Below, in pieces: positions 15,631-22,505 of a stretch of 58,557 nt of DNA (within the stretch, counting starts at the first letter, position 1; each line of letters opens with the position of its first letter). The notes beneath the pieces were generated by a model. That model was not told where the DNA came from, ran no database searches, and saw only the letters and a list, made by a program, of their open reading frames with translations. Made by a program: the position numbers and the translations under genes. Source of the DNA: Desulfovibrio sp. (GTDB taxonomy: Bacteria > Desulfobacterota > Desulfovibrionia > Desulfovibrionales > Desulfovibrionaceae); assembly GCF_014803725.1 (NCBI RefSeq), contig NZ_JAAVBE010000019.1:227877-286433 (forward strand), in the 5' to 3' direction.

Positions 15631-16565
15631 TATGCGGACTCCTTACCGTTGCCGTTCTTCTGCTGCGCCTGATTCAAGTTCGCCTTGAGCAGAGACGCGG
15701 TTTCGGTTGTGGCCGCGCTGGCGTTCTTGCCCTCGTCCTGCTGGACGTAGTCGCTCCACTTGGCCTCGCCGGACTTGATGGCTGTATAGACCGTTTGCAG
15801 GTTGTCAATCTGCCCCGGGCTTGCCTTGTCAATGGGGCAGCCAAGATACTGCGAAAGGTCTTCCGGCGTGATGCGAATCTGCGCGAAGGCGTCACACACC
15901 TTGCGGATGCGTTCCTGCGGGTCGCTAACGTTGCCCTGACGGGCCTTGCGGGCCGTTTCCAGCGCCTCGTCAATGATGTCTTGCGGGATAAGCCGGAGCC
16001 CCTCATTGCGGACGACCTTGGAGATTGCCGCTGCTTCCTTCGTGGCAAGCTCGTCCTCTGTGGCGCGGACGATATAGACGGTCCTGCCGGAGGTATTGAT
16101 GCGCTCGCGCAGGATTTCGCGGCCCCGGTCATTGGAGCGCTCCACGGTCTTGTTGATGGTGATGACGCGCCCGAAGCAGGCGTTGGTTTCAAGGTCGAGA
16201 ACCTGCACCCTGATTTTGCGAATTTCGTCATTTTCAAAGGTGGTCGTCGTGTCCACCCGGATATTGCCCCACTGCTGGATCGCCAGTTCGGCAAAGCGGA
16301 TGCTCGGCCCGTTGACGGAGCCGCCGCCCACGGGCTTGGAATATTCCACCGTGGTGGCGAAGGACGGGCGCTTGCAGGCGTCCAGGATGCGCTGCCGGGC
16401 CTGCATATAGTTCCGGGGCCGATGCAGGGCCACGGTATAGGCCGCCTGCACAAGCGCCTTGGCTTCTTCCGCCGCGGCCACGGCCACGGGGTCAACCTGC
16501 GCGGGCATTGCCGGCGCCGAAATATTCGCCGCGCTGCCGCTTTCCATAATTTCCACTTCACTCAT
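15630..16565 (-). CDS. Putative phage recombination/ssDNA-annealing-associated protein
   Basis: A 311-residue protein. Segments [40 protein letters not shown] and [20 protein letters not shown] match a phage family usually encoded next to an exonuclease and thought to be a recombinase analogue of RecT/Erf (recalled knowledge, not proven). Its place between ssb and a YqaJ exonuclease supports that role. ATG 16565 with GGGGGAAGG upstream is the best start; the gene overlaps the exonuclease stop by 8 nt. Confidence 0.6.
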   Translation of the reverse strand: MSEVEIMESGSAANISAPAMPAQVDPVAVAAAEEAKALVQAAYTVALHRPRNYMQARQRILDACKRPSFATTVEYSKPVGGGSVNGPSIRFAELAIQQWGNIRVDTTTTFENDEIRKIRVQVLDLETNACFGRVITINKTVERSNDRGREILRERINTSGRTVYIVRATEDELATKEAAAISKVVRNEGLRLIPQDIIDEALETARKARQGNVSDPQERIRKVCDAFAQIRITPEDLSQYLGCPIDKASPGQIDNLQTVYTAIKSGEAKWSDYVQQDEGKNASAATTETASLLKANLNQAQQKNGNGKESA

Positions 16566-17415
16566 GGATGCCTTCCCCCTCTTGCTTGCTGTTGTCTCGC
16601 ACCCTTGCGATGCCCTTTTTGTCGATGCTGACCAATATATCCGCGCCCCTGACCTTCGCGCTGCCCGTGGCAATGCCCACGCTGACCAGCCTTTTGCGGC
16701 ACTGGGCCTCGTAGTCTTCCGCCTGTTTCAGGATATGCCGGGACTCCCGCCATATCCGGGCGGCTTCATTCCATTCCGGCGTGTCGATGGAGACCACTTT
16801 CCGCCCGAGCGGGGGCAGGTTGACGAGCGGGGCTGCGGGCGCTGTTTCGGGCGGAATGCCCGTCAGGACGTGCCTCTCCCAAAACTCGCGGGCAACGTCC
16901 CACATCAGGCGGATGAGTTCATCGTCCCGTTCCATGCGGACGACAAGGAGTCTGAAGGCATCCGCGTTCCACGCGCAGAAATGCGCCCATTCAAGCCCCG
17001 TCACGCCGAGATAATGCTGCATCTGCGCCTGATAGTGAGCGGGTACGCCCCCATCCTCCAGCGCGTAGAATTTCCCGGCGCGTGGGGCCTTGATTTCAAG
17101 GATGCCCGGCTGTCCCCCTTCGGCGGTTATCACACCGTCCACATTGGCGATGGCCCAGGTTTCCGTTCTGTGCCGCTGAAGTTCCGGCACGGTGACGCTG
17201 TTGCCCGTCTGGCGCATATACAGGTCGCGGATAATGGGTTCCAGGAAGTTTCCGCGCTGCATATCCACTGTTGGCTCTTTGTCCGCCGCGCCATAAACCT
17301 TTGCCTGCCAGACTCCATACGGTGTTCCGCCGAAGGGGCAGATGCCGAGGATTGAGGGCATATCAGAACCGCCAAGGCCGGAGCGGCGAAGTTCAAGCCA
17401 TTCTTTGCGGTTCAT
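16558..17415 (-). CDS. YqaJ-type viral exonuclease
   Basis: A 285-residue nuclease of the lambda Exo/YqaJ fold that resects dsDNA ends for the adjacent annealing protein. Visible motifs: LRRSGLGGSDMPSILG (about 9-24), GNFLEPIIRDLY with the catalytic Glu (about 55-66), DGVI, then GILEIKAPR (Glu-x-Lys, about 104-112) and HYQAQMQHYLGVTG. The C-terminal third is a helical tail. The start ATG 17415 overlaps the stop of the preceding gene (ATGA). Confidence 0.88.
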   Translation of the reverse strand: MNRKEWLELRRSGLGGSDMPSILGICPFGGTPYGVWQAKVYGAADKEPTVDMQRGNFLEPIIRDLYMRQTGNSVTVPELQRHRTETWAIANVDGVITAEGGQPGILEIKAPRAGKFYALEDGGVPAHYQAQMQHYLGVTGLEWAHFCAWNADAFRLLVVRMERDDELIRLMWDVAREFWERHVLTGIPPETAPAAPLVNLPPLGRKVVSIDTPEWNEAARIWRESRHILKQAEDYEAQCRKRLVSVGIATGSAKVRGADILVSIDKKGIARVRDNSKQEGEGIHE

Positions 17416-17789
17416 GATGCGCGCCGCCCGTCCCTGTAGGGCGAAGGCGGGGCCGGCCGTGCGCCGGAGCGGACCTGATTGTGGAAAAGGCGGCACGACC
17501 AGCAGAGCGTGCGCCCCGGCTCGGCGTCCTCGCGGCCGCAGTCCTGGCAGACGCCGTGCGCCTTGAGCGCTTCGCGGCGCCGGCGGGAATAGTCCGCCAT
17601 CTGGAGGCGCCGCGCCGCCTTGCGCTGCAGCATGACCTCCATGGCGTCGCAGGCGAGCTTCCACTTCTGCGTCACCTCGGCCACGGTGTGCCCCTTGAAG
17701 GGCCTGCGGCTGCCGTCAGGCATGGGGAAGGCGCCGATGACGCGGGGCTGTTTGGCGCGCGGCGGGTGGTATTCACGAATCACGGCCAT
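17412..17789 (-). CDS. Small zinc-finger phage protein
   Basis: A 125-residue basic protein. CQDCGRED...CWSC near 80-97 suggests a zinc ribbon; the rest (KWKLACDAMEVMLQRKAARR) is a basic helix. It is coupled to the exonuclease by ATGA, so it may be a DNA-binding partner. GGAGG lies 8 nt before ATG 17789. Confidence 0.6.
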   Translation of the reverse strand: MAVIREYHPPRAKQPRVIGAFPMPDGSRRPFKGHTVAEVTQKWKLACDAMEVMLQRKAARRLQMADYSRRRREALKAHGVCQDCGREDAEPGRTLCWSCRLFHNQVRSGARPAPPSPYRDGRRAS

Positions 17790-17890
17790 GCGGCCACCTC
17801 CAGAAAGTTGAAGGCCGCCAGCGCAAGGATCACGCCGACGGCCCAGAGCCAGCCCCGCGGGTTGGAACGGGGCGAAAGTTCACGCCACAC
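17780..17890 (-). CDS. Possible 36-residue single-span membrane peptide
   Basis: The frame (GTG 17890) reads VWRELSPRSNPRGWLWAVGV and ends with a hydrophobic stretch ILALAAFNFLEVAAWP. It overlaps both neighbours by about 10 nt, as early phage genes do, but no Shine-Dalgarno is evident. It contains the ribosome-binding site of the next gene. Real only if expressed by coupling. Confidence 0.35.
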   Translation of the reverse strand: MWRELSPRSNPRGWLWAVGVILALAAFNFLEVAAWP

Positions 17891-18293
17891 GGGCGGCCAC
17901 ACCGTGAGAGTGCGTTGCGGGATAGTCCACGCCGCGCCGCACGCCGTCGTAGGCGTCCATGTCTTCCGGCGTGACCACCGTTTCCTCGGCGCCGAAGCGC
18001 TCCTCCACCCTGATGACGAGGGCGACGTTTTCCCCCTCGTATTCCGCCGCCAGCCTGAGGGCGTCGGTTCGCGTCCTGCATGCCTCGTAGTTGCCGGGCG
18101 TGAGCACATACCAGCCGGGCGTGAGGTGGTTGACCACGGTCTCGAGGTCGTCGAAGCCGGCGCGCAGCCGGGCGTTCTCGGCCTGCGCTTCCTTGAGCTG
18201 CTGTTCTAGCTCGAGGATGCGCTGCGCGGTGTCCATGTGGGTCTTCCAGCCGGGGATGGTCGTGAGGTCGGTATCGTTTGCGGTCATGGTCAT
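17880..18293 (-). CDS. Hypothetical early phage protein with N-terminal coiled coil
   Basis: A 137-residue acidic protein. AQRILELEQQLKEAQAENAR (about 23-42) is a leucine-heptad coiled coil; the rest contains TPGWYVLTPGNYEACRTRTD. Not recognised. AAGGAGT lies upstream of ATG 18293, immediately after a terminator-like hairpin (18316-18346). Confidence 0.6.
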   Translation of the reverse strand: MTMTANDTDLTTIPGWKTHMDTAQRILELEQQLKEAQAENARLRAGFDDLETVVNHLTPGWYVLTPGNYEACRTRTDALRLAAEYEGENVALVIRVEERFGAEETVVTPEDMDAYDGVRRGVDYPATHSHGVAARVA

Positions 18294-18315
18294 GGTGGAC
18301 TCCTTTTTCGGGCAA

Positions 18316-18346
18316 TAAAAAAGGCCCTCCGGGAAACCGAAGGGCC
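18316..18346 (-). terminator. Intrinsic terminator in the leader of the early leftward operon
   Basis: On the minus strand GGCCCT (18341-18346) pairs with AGGGCC (18323-18328), followed by TTTTTTAT. It lies between the leftward promoter (18830-18858) and all genes from 18293 to int. The Shine-Dalgarno of the next gene starts about 12 nt beyond the T-tract. Confidence 0.7.
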
Positions 18347-18369
18347 GTGGATGTTGTGGATGTACAGGT

Positions 18370-18450
18370 TTACTTTGCGTTGCGGCTCAAATACCGAGCA
18401 TACACGGTTAGGCCAATCATGATGCCGGTAGCGAGGATCCAGTACAGCAT
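18370..18450 (-). CDS. 26-residue single-span membrane microprotein
   Basis: ATG 18450 opens a frame reading MLYWILATGIMIGLTVYARY and ending LSRNAK. It has GGAG 7 nt upstream and starts 2 nt after the stop of the 56-codon gene, so it is coupled. One hydrophobic helix with a basic tail, topology like small phage membrane effectors. Function unknown. Confidence 0.45.
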   Translation of the reverse strand: MLYWILATGIMIGLTVYARYLSRNAK

Positions 18451-18451
18451 T

Positions 18452-18622
18452 TCAATCTCCGTAGAGGCTTGTAACATACAAGCAGCAAGCCACAGTTACG
18501 ATTCCAGATATGAACCCTGTTCGGCTGTGTTCAAAAACACCGATGCCAAAGGCGATAGCCGCATAATTTGTCATGATTGCCAAAAGGGCATCAAGCCGCC
18601 TGTGTACGAGTTTCTTTGGCAT
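18452..18622 (-). CDS. Small membrane protein (56 residues)
   Basis: Starts MPKKLVHRRLDALLAIMTNY, with two hydrophobic stretches (LLAIMTNYAAIAFGIGVF and GFISGIVTVACCLYVTSLY). GAGGTG precedes ATG 18622. An in-frame GTG at 18733 would extend it by 37 residues but lacks a good site. It is the first gene after the leftward promoter. Confidence 0.5.
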   Translation of the reverse strand: MPKKLVHRRLDALLAIMTNYAAIAFGIGVFEHSRTGFISGIVTVACCLYVTSLYGD

Positions 18623-18969
18623 GTTCACCTCGTCTTCTTCATAGCCATAAATTCCGCTCCAGTCCAGCCCGCGAGGGAATGGCTCGCGGGCTGTGAGAAA
18701 CGAAATTCGCTGCTCTCTTGTGCAGGTTGTCACCCTGCGGGGTTAGTTATCTCCCCCGGAACCTACCGCCGGACTCGCGCCCACGGCCTTGCGGAACCAC
18801 GCGGGCTTTTTGCGTCGCCCGGTGGAGTATAAATAGAGTTATTTTTACTCACTGTCAATAAAAAATATGAGTTTTTTTTACTCAAATTAAAAGCGGCCCC
18901 GGATTGCCCCAGGGCCGTCCCCCCTGATAAAGAGAGGTGTCTGACAACCTCTAACCAGGAGAAAATGGT
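18623..18969. other. Control region between divergent early genes
   Basis: About 347 bases. Contents: a consensus leftward promoter (18830-18858), AT-rich repeats TTTTTACTCA (18842-18851, 18875-18884) with an inverted TGAGT, and a GC hairpin at about 18891-18915 with T-rich minus-strand tail. No gene seen apart from a possible N-terminal extension of the 56-residue protein. Confidence 0.6.
18830..18858 (-). promoter_or_regulatory. Early leftward promoter with overlapping repressor-like sites
   Basis: On the minus strand a perfect -35 TTGACA (18853-18858), 17-nt spacer and -10 TATTTA (18830-18835). The spacer contains TGAGTAAAAA (18842-18851) and a second copy lies just upstream (18875-18884). 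Similar TTTTACnC sites recur near the other two control regions, so repressor binding here would block the early operon. Confidence 0.7.
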
Positions 18970-19134
18970 ATGACAGATGGAAGTATTACTGATCTCGAAA
19001 AGGCGGTACTCGAAGTGGTGAGCGCGTATGCTTCCTCCGAGAAGGATGCGAGCATAAAAACATTATGTTTGCTCTATGAAAACTTACATCAGAGAGTGAT
19101 GGAAGTCAGAAAGGCTGAAACCAATCAGAGTTGA
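18970..19134 (+). CDS. Hypothetical 54-residue protein
   Basis: Starts MTDGSITDLEKAVLEVVSAY, acidic and helical, no recognised domain. AGGAG lies upstream of ATG 18970 and a rightward intrinsic terminator follows at 19267-19289, so it looks like a complete monocistronic unit opposite to the early operon. Codon use is AT-richer than neighbours. Confidence 0.55.
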   Translation: MTDGSITDLEKAVLEVVSAYASSEKDASIKTLCLLYENLHQRVMEVRKAETNQS

Positions 19135-19266
19135 CGGATAAATCACATCCGAAAATGCAGCGGAGGGCAAGGAGTTTTGCTTTGTCCTCCGTTACATTCC
19201 ACTCAATAACAAAAAATTCTTTGAGCTTTTTTAGATTCTCTATTTTTTCATCCATCTTTCCTCCTC

Positions 19267-19289
19267 GCCCCACTTCGGGGGGGCTTTTT
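19267..19289 (+). terminator. Intrinsic terminator of the 54-residue gene
   Basis: GCCCC (19267-19271) pairs with GGGGC (19280-19284), followed by TTTTTATTT. Its T-tract overlaps the stop codon of the opposing gene. Confidence 0.7.
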
Positions 19290-19581
19290 ATTTGCTCGCT
19301 GCCTTCACGGCCTTGAGGGCCTCACGGCCAACATCCACCCAGGATAGCCCCAAGGCATCGCAGAGCGTAATCACATCAGGGAAGCGCATATTCTGAGGCT
19401 TGCGCTTGCCGGGCGCACCCTGCCCCACCAAAAGGGCCTGCACCTTGCCACGCGGATAGGGCATAAAAGGAAAGGCTGCCTTGCCGAGCTTTTCATCCGA
19501 GAAGCCGAGAAGGTCTTTTTGCGCGATAAGCTGCTCCCGGATGGAGCGCTCGAAAACGTCCATGTCTTCTTTGGTAAGCAC
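19288..19581 (-). CDS. HTH-type small regulator (possible Cro/antitoxin-like)
   Basis: A 97-residue protein. SDEKLGKAAF followed by KVQALLVGQG and FPDVITLCDALGLSW suggests an XRE-type helix-turn-helix with a long central loop. I use GTG 19581 because AAGGAG lies 7 nt upstream; the longer frame from 19590 has its site too close. A leftward promoter TTGTAA-18-TATGCT lies at about 19613-19642, inside a cluster of TTTTACnC sites, so it is probably autoregulated or controlled by the CI-type repressor. Confidence 0.6.
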   Translation of the reverse strand: MLTKEDMDVFERSIREQLIAQKDLLGFSDEKLGKAAFPFMPYPRGKVQALLVGQGAPGKRKPQNMRFPDVITLCDALGLSWVDVGREALKAVKAASK

Positions 19582-20331
19582 TTCCGCCACTCCTTTTTTG
19601 CCCTCCTTTTAGCATAAATTTTACGCAAAGGGGATTACAATAAAATTTACTCATTGACAACGGTGTAAAATTTCCTCAATATCAGGCCCGGCACCTCCTT
19701 GAGTTGCCCCGCTCATTGACAACCGAACCCAGCGATCCATCCAAGCCGGCGCGGCCACGGGTTGCTCCCGCCCTAGCTGTGAGGATGATGAGGGAAACGC
19801 GCTTGGACGGCATAAAGACCAGGGCGCGAAACTCCGCTTCATTCCTTCCCACGTCACGGGGACGCGGGAAGTAAGAAACAAAATTCCTTTGATGTTCAGG
19901 CCCTGTTGGTCGGTTCGGCCCCCGTCGCCCCGGTGCGCGTTTGCGCTGCGGCCTTCTTTCCAGCCGCTTTTCCGTCCCGCGACCGTGAAGCCGTCGCACG
20001 CTTTCCATTATCTCTTGAACCTCCGCCCTTCTCGCGCCTCGTTCCAGCTTGCGGGGGCGGCTCTTTTCCGGCCCCACCGGGCTCTCAGTCCCGGCCTCCC
20101 TGCCGCGCAGGCGGGTTGCCGCTGGTTCCTGGCTTTCGGCTACTCCGGCCCGTGGGCGCTGTTCGCCGCCATTCCCCGTTGGCAAGGTCAGTGTCTCAAA
20201 TAAGAAACTAGCCGTCAAGATAAAAGTTGATTATTTTATACATACCACTTAAAAAGGAATCGCGCCTGAGAGAAAATTTTTATCCCGCAGGCACAAAAAA
20301 GCCCCTCACGGGGAGGGGCGGGGGGAATTAA
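19582..20331. other. 750-base region without a supported gene
   Basis: The left 100 bases carry regulatory sites: TTTTACGCA (19619), TTTACTCA (19645), inverted GTGTAAAA (19663), and two copies of CTCATTGACAAC (19650-19661, 19712-19723), the first heading a plausible rightward promoter TTGACA-17-CAATAT. From 19780 to 20210 the plus strand is C/T-rich; a 178-codon TTG frame on the minus strand and frames on the plus strand cross it but lack ribosome-binding sites and look low-complexity. At 20231-20259 there is a possible rightward promoter TTGATT-17-TAAAAA. Confidence 0.5.
20289..20313 (-). terminator. Intrinsic terminator for the leftward repressor operon
   Basis: GCCCCTC/GAGGGGC stem with minus-strand TTTTTTG tail. 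It lies beyond the repressor and zinc-ribbon genes, and just before the rightward gene at 20332. Confidence 0.65.
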
Positions 20332-20553
20332 ATGGAGAAGCTATCGCTCGGCATATCCTGCGGCAGCGTGGGATTCATCCTCGGATGGGCCTTGCGTGAA
20401 TGGCTGGCGTTGCGGAGAAGCGAGTGGCAGGAGAGGAAGAAGCGGGAAATGGAGGAGCGGTGCGCGTGGCTGCTCTATGAGGCGCAGAAGACAGTGCACC
20501 ATGACGGGCCGCCACCGCGTCCGCCGCAACCGAGGATCAGACTGAACGGATAA
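20332..20553 (+). CDS. Small membrane-anchored basic protein
   Basis: A 73-residue protein: N-terminal hydrophobic helix MEKLSLGISCGSVGFILGWA, then a charged amphipathic helix (SEWQERKKREMEERC) and a proline-rich end. Preceded by GGGGGG 8 nt before ATG. Same layout as the next gene, so the two may act together. Unknown function. Confidence 0.5.
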   Translation: MEKLSLGISCGSVGFILGWALREWLALRRSEWQERKKREMEERCAWLLYEAQKTVHHDGPPPRPPQPRIRLNG

Positions 20554-20576
20554 ACTTCAATCTTTGGAAGCAGACT

Positions 20577-20783
20577 ATGTGGACATATATACTATGTGGA
20601 GTGGTGTGCTACTTCATTGGCATAATTCATTCGGCATATTACTATGACAGATTTGCAGCAAAGATTTTTAGAGAAGCGTTGGAGATAATTAGAAAAGAAC
20701 GAGAGGAAATGAGAAAAAAAATCGAATGGGAAAAAGAGCGGGCTACTTTTAACATTTTTTTAAAGCGAAATACTCCTTCATAG
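20577..20783 (+). CDS. Small membrane-anchored coiled-coil protein
   Basis: A 68-residue protein: hydrophobic helix YILCGVVCYFIGIIHSAYYY followed by a highly charged helix (RKEREEMRKKIEWEKERAT). AT-rich. Its 3' end overlaps the opposing zinc-ribbon gene by 35 nt. The ribosome-binding site is weak (GGAAGC). Not recognised. Confidence 0.45.
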   Translation: MWTYILCGVVCYFIGIIHSAYYYDRFAAKIFREALEIIRKEREEMRKKIEWEKERATFNIFLKRNTPS

Positions 20784-21129
20784 CTTTATGAACGAGATTT
20801 GCTTCTGCATCATACCCACATGATGCACACTTGTACCAAACTCCAAATTTTGTCATGACCTTGGTACAGTTTGGACATCGTGGCGCAGGGGAGACTATAT
20901 AATTTTTGGGAAGGAGGCAGAACTCAAGATTTACATATTTATCCCTATCTTCATATTCTTGCAGCTTGGCAGATGTCTTTGCAAGCTCCTCCTCTAAAGA
21001 TTTACAGCGTATTTTATACTCATCCCGTTCTTCCTTGCAATATTTTAAACGATCTTCGCACAGATGGAGCCTATCACGAGCTGCTTGACCAAAAATATCT
21101 TTTATCCATTGCCATACCCTATCAAGCAT
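20749..21129 (-). CDS. Coiled-coil plus zinc-ribbon protein co-transcribed with the repressor
   Basis: A 126-residue protein. An N-terminal amphipathic helix (LDRVWQWIKDIFGQAARDR) and a long coiled coil (about 20-65) precede a zinc ribbon RCPNCTKVM...CASCGYDAE (about 84-107). It starts 11 nt after the repressor stop with AGGGGGG upstream, so it is part of the lysogeny operon and may be expressed in the lysogen; an immunity or exclusion role is possible but unproven. Confidence 0.55.
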   Translation of the reverse strand: MLDRVWQWIKDIFGQAARDRLHLCEDRLKYCKEERDEYKIRCKSLEEELAKTSAKLQEYEDRDKYVNLEFCLLPKNYIVSPAPRCPNCTKVMTKFGVWYKCASCGYDAEANLVHKAMKEYFALKKC

Positions 21130-21140
21130 CTATTCCCCCC

Positions 21141-21794
21141 CTACACCACCCGCCCGAACCAGCGGACGCGGCCATACACACGCAGGCTGTTCAAGTCCTC
21201 GCCAGTAATATCGACGTCGCCCTTTTCCTTGTTCTCGGAGTGCAGCCGCCAGCCGTTGGGTATCTTGATAAGCCGCTTGACCATCAGCTCATCGTCCACG
21301 CCTATGACGGTAATCTGGTTATCCCTGGGGACTCGCCCGGCCTCGGATTCATCGACAAGGATGGTGTCCCCGTCACGGATCAGCGGTTCCATGGAATCCC
21401 CCACCACACGCATGAGTACACATTTCTCGGGGTGGAGGCCTTCTCGCTCCATGAAGGATTCCCGGAAGGCATACTGGCCGACAGTTCGCCCGGATGTTTC
21501 CAGACTTGCCCCGGCTCCGGCCTTGGCCTCCACCATGCGGACGAGGGTGAAGCCCTCCATTTTTTCATCGGGGGGAGTGATGGTGAAGCCAAGCCGGTCG
21601 AGCCATTCGAGAAGGGTGTCCCCCTGCGGGACGCTCTGGCCGCTGAGGAACTTATAAAATTTTGACTTCTCGGCATCCGGGTCGGTGGTGGCTATGCGCA
21701 GGAGGTCAGCCTTGTTCCCGCCACGCCGGGCGAGGAGATCCTCAACCTGATTCTTGAGATTTTCGTAACTTTTCATAGATTTTTCATACCTCAT
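21141..21794 (-). CDS. CI/LexA-type phage repressor with S24 peptidase domain
   Basis: A 217-residue repressor. The N-terminal region (LLARRGGNKADLLRIAT, KFYKFLSGQSVPQGDTL) fits an HTH. The linker AKAGAGASL contains an Ala-Gly typical of the self-cleavage site. The C-terminal S24 domain has the catalytic Ser in GDSMEPLIRDGD (about 137-148) and Lys in ELMVKRL. It should maintain lysogeny and be inactivated by RecA. Start choice is uncertain: ATG 21794 has GGAG only 3-4 nt upstream; ATG 21776 is an alternative. Confidence 0.88.
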   Translation of the reverse strand: MRYEKSMKSYENLKNQVEDLLARRGGNKADLLRIATTDPDAEKSKFYKFLSGQSVPQGDTLLEWLDRLGFTITPPDEKMEGFTLVRMVEAKAGAGASLETSGRTVGQYAFRESFMEREGLHPEKCVLMRVVGDSMEPLIRDGDTILVDESEAGRVPRDNQITVIGVDDELMVKRLIKIPNGWRLHSENKEKGDVDITGEDLNSLRVYGRVRWFGRVV

Positions 21795-21869
21795 TGTCTC
21801 CAAAAGTAAACTTGCTAAAAAGATTTTTTACTCTTGCTTTTTTGTATCTTTATAGAGAAAATAGCCTCC
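21795..21869. promoter_or_regulatory. Intergenic operator region between repressor and rightward early gene
   Basis: AT-rich 75 bases with TTTTTACTC at 21825-21833 and an inverted AAAAGTAAAC at 21802-21811, the same core as in the other control regions. A rightward promoter TTTACT-18-TATAGA is plausible at 21827-21856. Confidence 0.5.
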
Positions 21870-22130
21870 ATGAAGTACACGCCATATATCCGTGGCTACC
21901 TGGACGACTCGCCCGAAACGTGGTGCGAGTTTGCCGCGCGGGCAGGTGTTTCGCGGGCTGCTCTCTACAAATTCCTCAGCAGTAAGAACGCGCCGCGTAT
22001 TGACACGCTGGAGAAGCTCCTGCGGGCAGCCGGGTTTTCGCTCGTTGTCACGCCAGCCACCCCCACCACGCCACCCGGAGACGCCGGGGCTGAATCTGAA
22101 CCCGCCCCGCAGGAGGCGCAGGATGCCTGA
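21870..22130 (+). CDS. Cro-like HTH protein
   Basis: An 86-residue protein divergent from the repressor. WCEFAARAGVSRAALYKFLS (about 18-37) is a clean helix-turn-helix followed by PRIDTLEKLLRAAGF; the last 30 residues are proline/alanine-rich. Position opposite the repressor with shared operator-like repeats suits a Cro-type function. The ATG at 21870 overlaps conserved sequence; the ribosome-binding site is weak. Confidence 0.7.
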   Translation: MKYTPYIRGYLDDSPETWCEFAARAGVSRAALYKFLSSKNAPRIDTLEKLLRAAGFSLVVTPATPTTPPGDAGAESEPAPQEAQDA

Positions 22131-22446
22131 CGCGCTCCTGAACTTCGGCGTGGCTGTGGCGGTTCTCGCGCTGTGCATCGTCGGCTTCCGGCGTTGGTAA
22201 CCCAGGAGGAGGCACTGAATGGCCTTCACCACCTCCGTTCTCGGCGTGGTTCTGGTGCTGGGTGTGGCGCTCCTGATGCTGGACTAGACCAGCGAGGCAA
22301 CGCCGCAGCACCTGCTCCGCGTCCGGGTACGCCTCGCGCCTGTAGGTGCGCCAGCGGATGCGCCCGGGCGTGATGACGGCCACGCGCCAGTAAGCCGGGC
22401 GCCGGGTGAGACGAAGAAGGACGGGCACGGTGTGGGGAAATGGCAT
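22048..22446 (-). CDS. Uncertain antisense open frame, 132 codons
   Basis: Starts MPFPHTVPVLLRLTRRPAYW with GGAGG 7 nt upstream. Its first 53 codons fill a stretch (22288-22446) with no rightward gene, but it continues antisense through both microprotein genes and the Cro-like gene end, where it looks like shadow translation. Kept at low confidence because of the good start site. Confidence 0.25.
   Translation of the reverse strand: MPFPHTVPVLLRLTRRPAYWRVAVITPGRIRWRTYRREAYPDAEQVLRRCLAGLVQHQERHTQHQNHAENGGGEGHSVPPPGLPTPEADDAQRENRHSHAEVQERVRHPAPPAGRVQIQPRRLRVAWWGWLA
22123..22200 (+). CDS. 25-residue single-span membrane microprotein
   Basis: ATG 22123 is preceded by AGGAGG at ideal spacing and overlaps the end of the Cro-like gene. 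It reads MPDALLNFGVAVAVLALCIV then GFRRW: one membrane helix with a positive end. Directly followed by a second such gene. Confidence 0.6.
   Translation: MPDALLNFGVAVAVLALCIVGFRRW
22219..22287 (+). CDS. 22-residue single-span membrane microprotein
   Basis: ATG 22219 follows a strong AGGAGG. The product MAFTTSVLGVVLVLGVALLM plus LD is almost wholly one hydrophobic helix. It is 18 nt after the 25-residue gene, so they form a pair. Confidence 0.55.
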   Translation: MAFTTSVLGVVLVLGVALLMLD

Positions 22447-22505
22447 GGGCCATCCTCCCATGCTGTAGGCCGCAGGAATACGACAATTCAAGAGGATTGT
22501 TTGCC

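Noticed and set aside
19682-20218. 178-codon minus-strand frame in the control region
   Set aside because: Begins at TTG without a ribosome-binding site, low-complexity Arg/Gly/Pro composition and no family resemblance.
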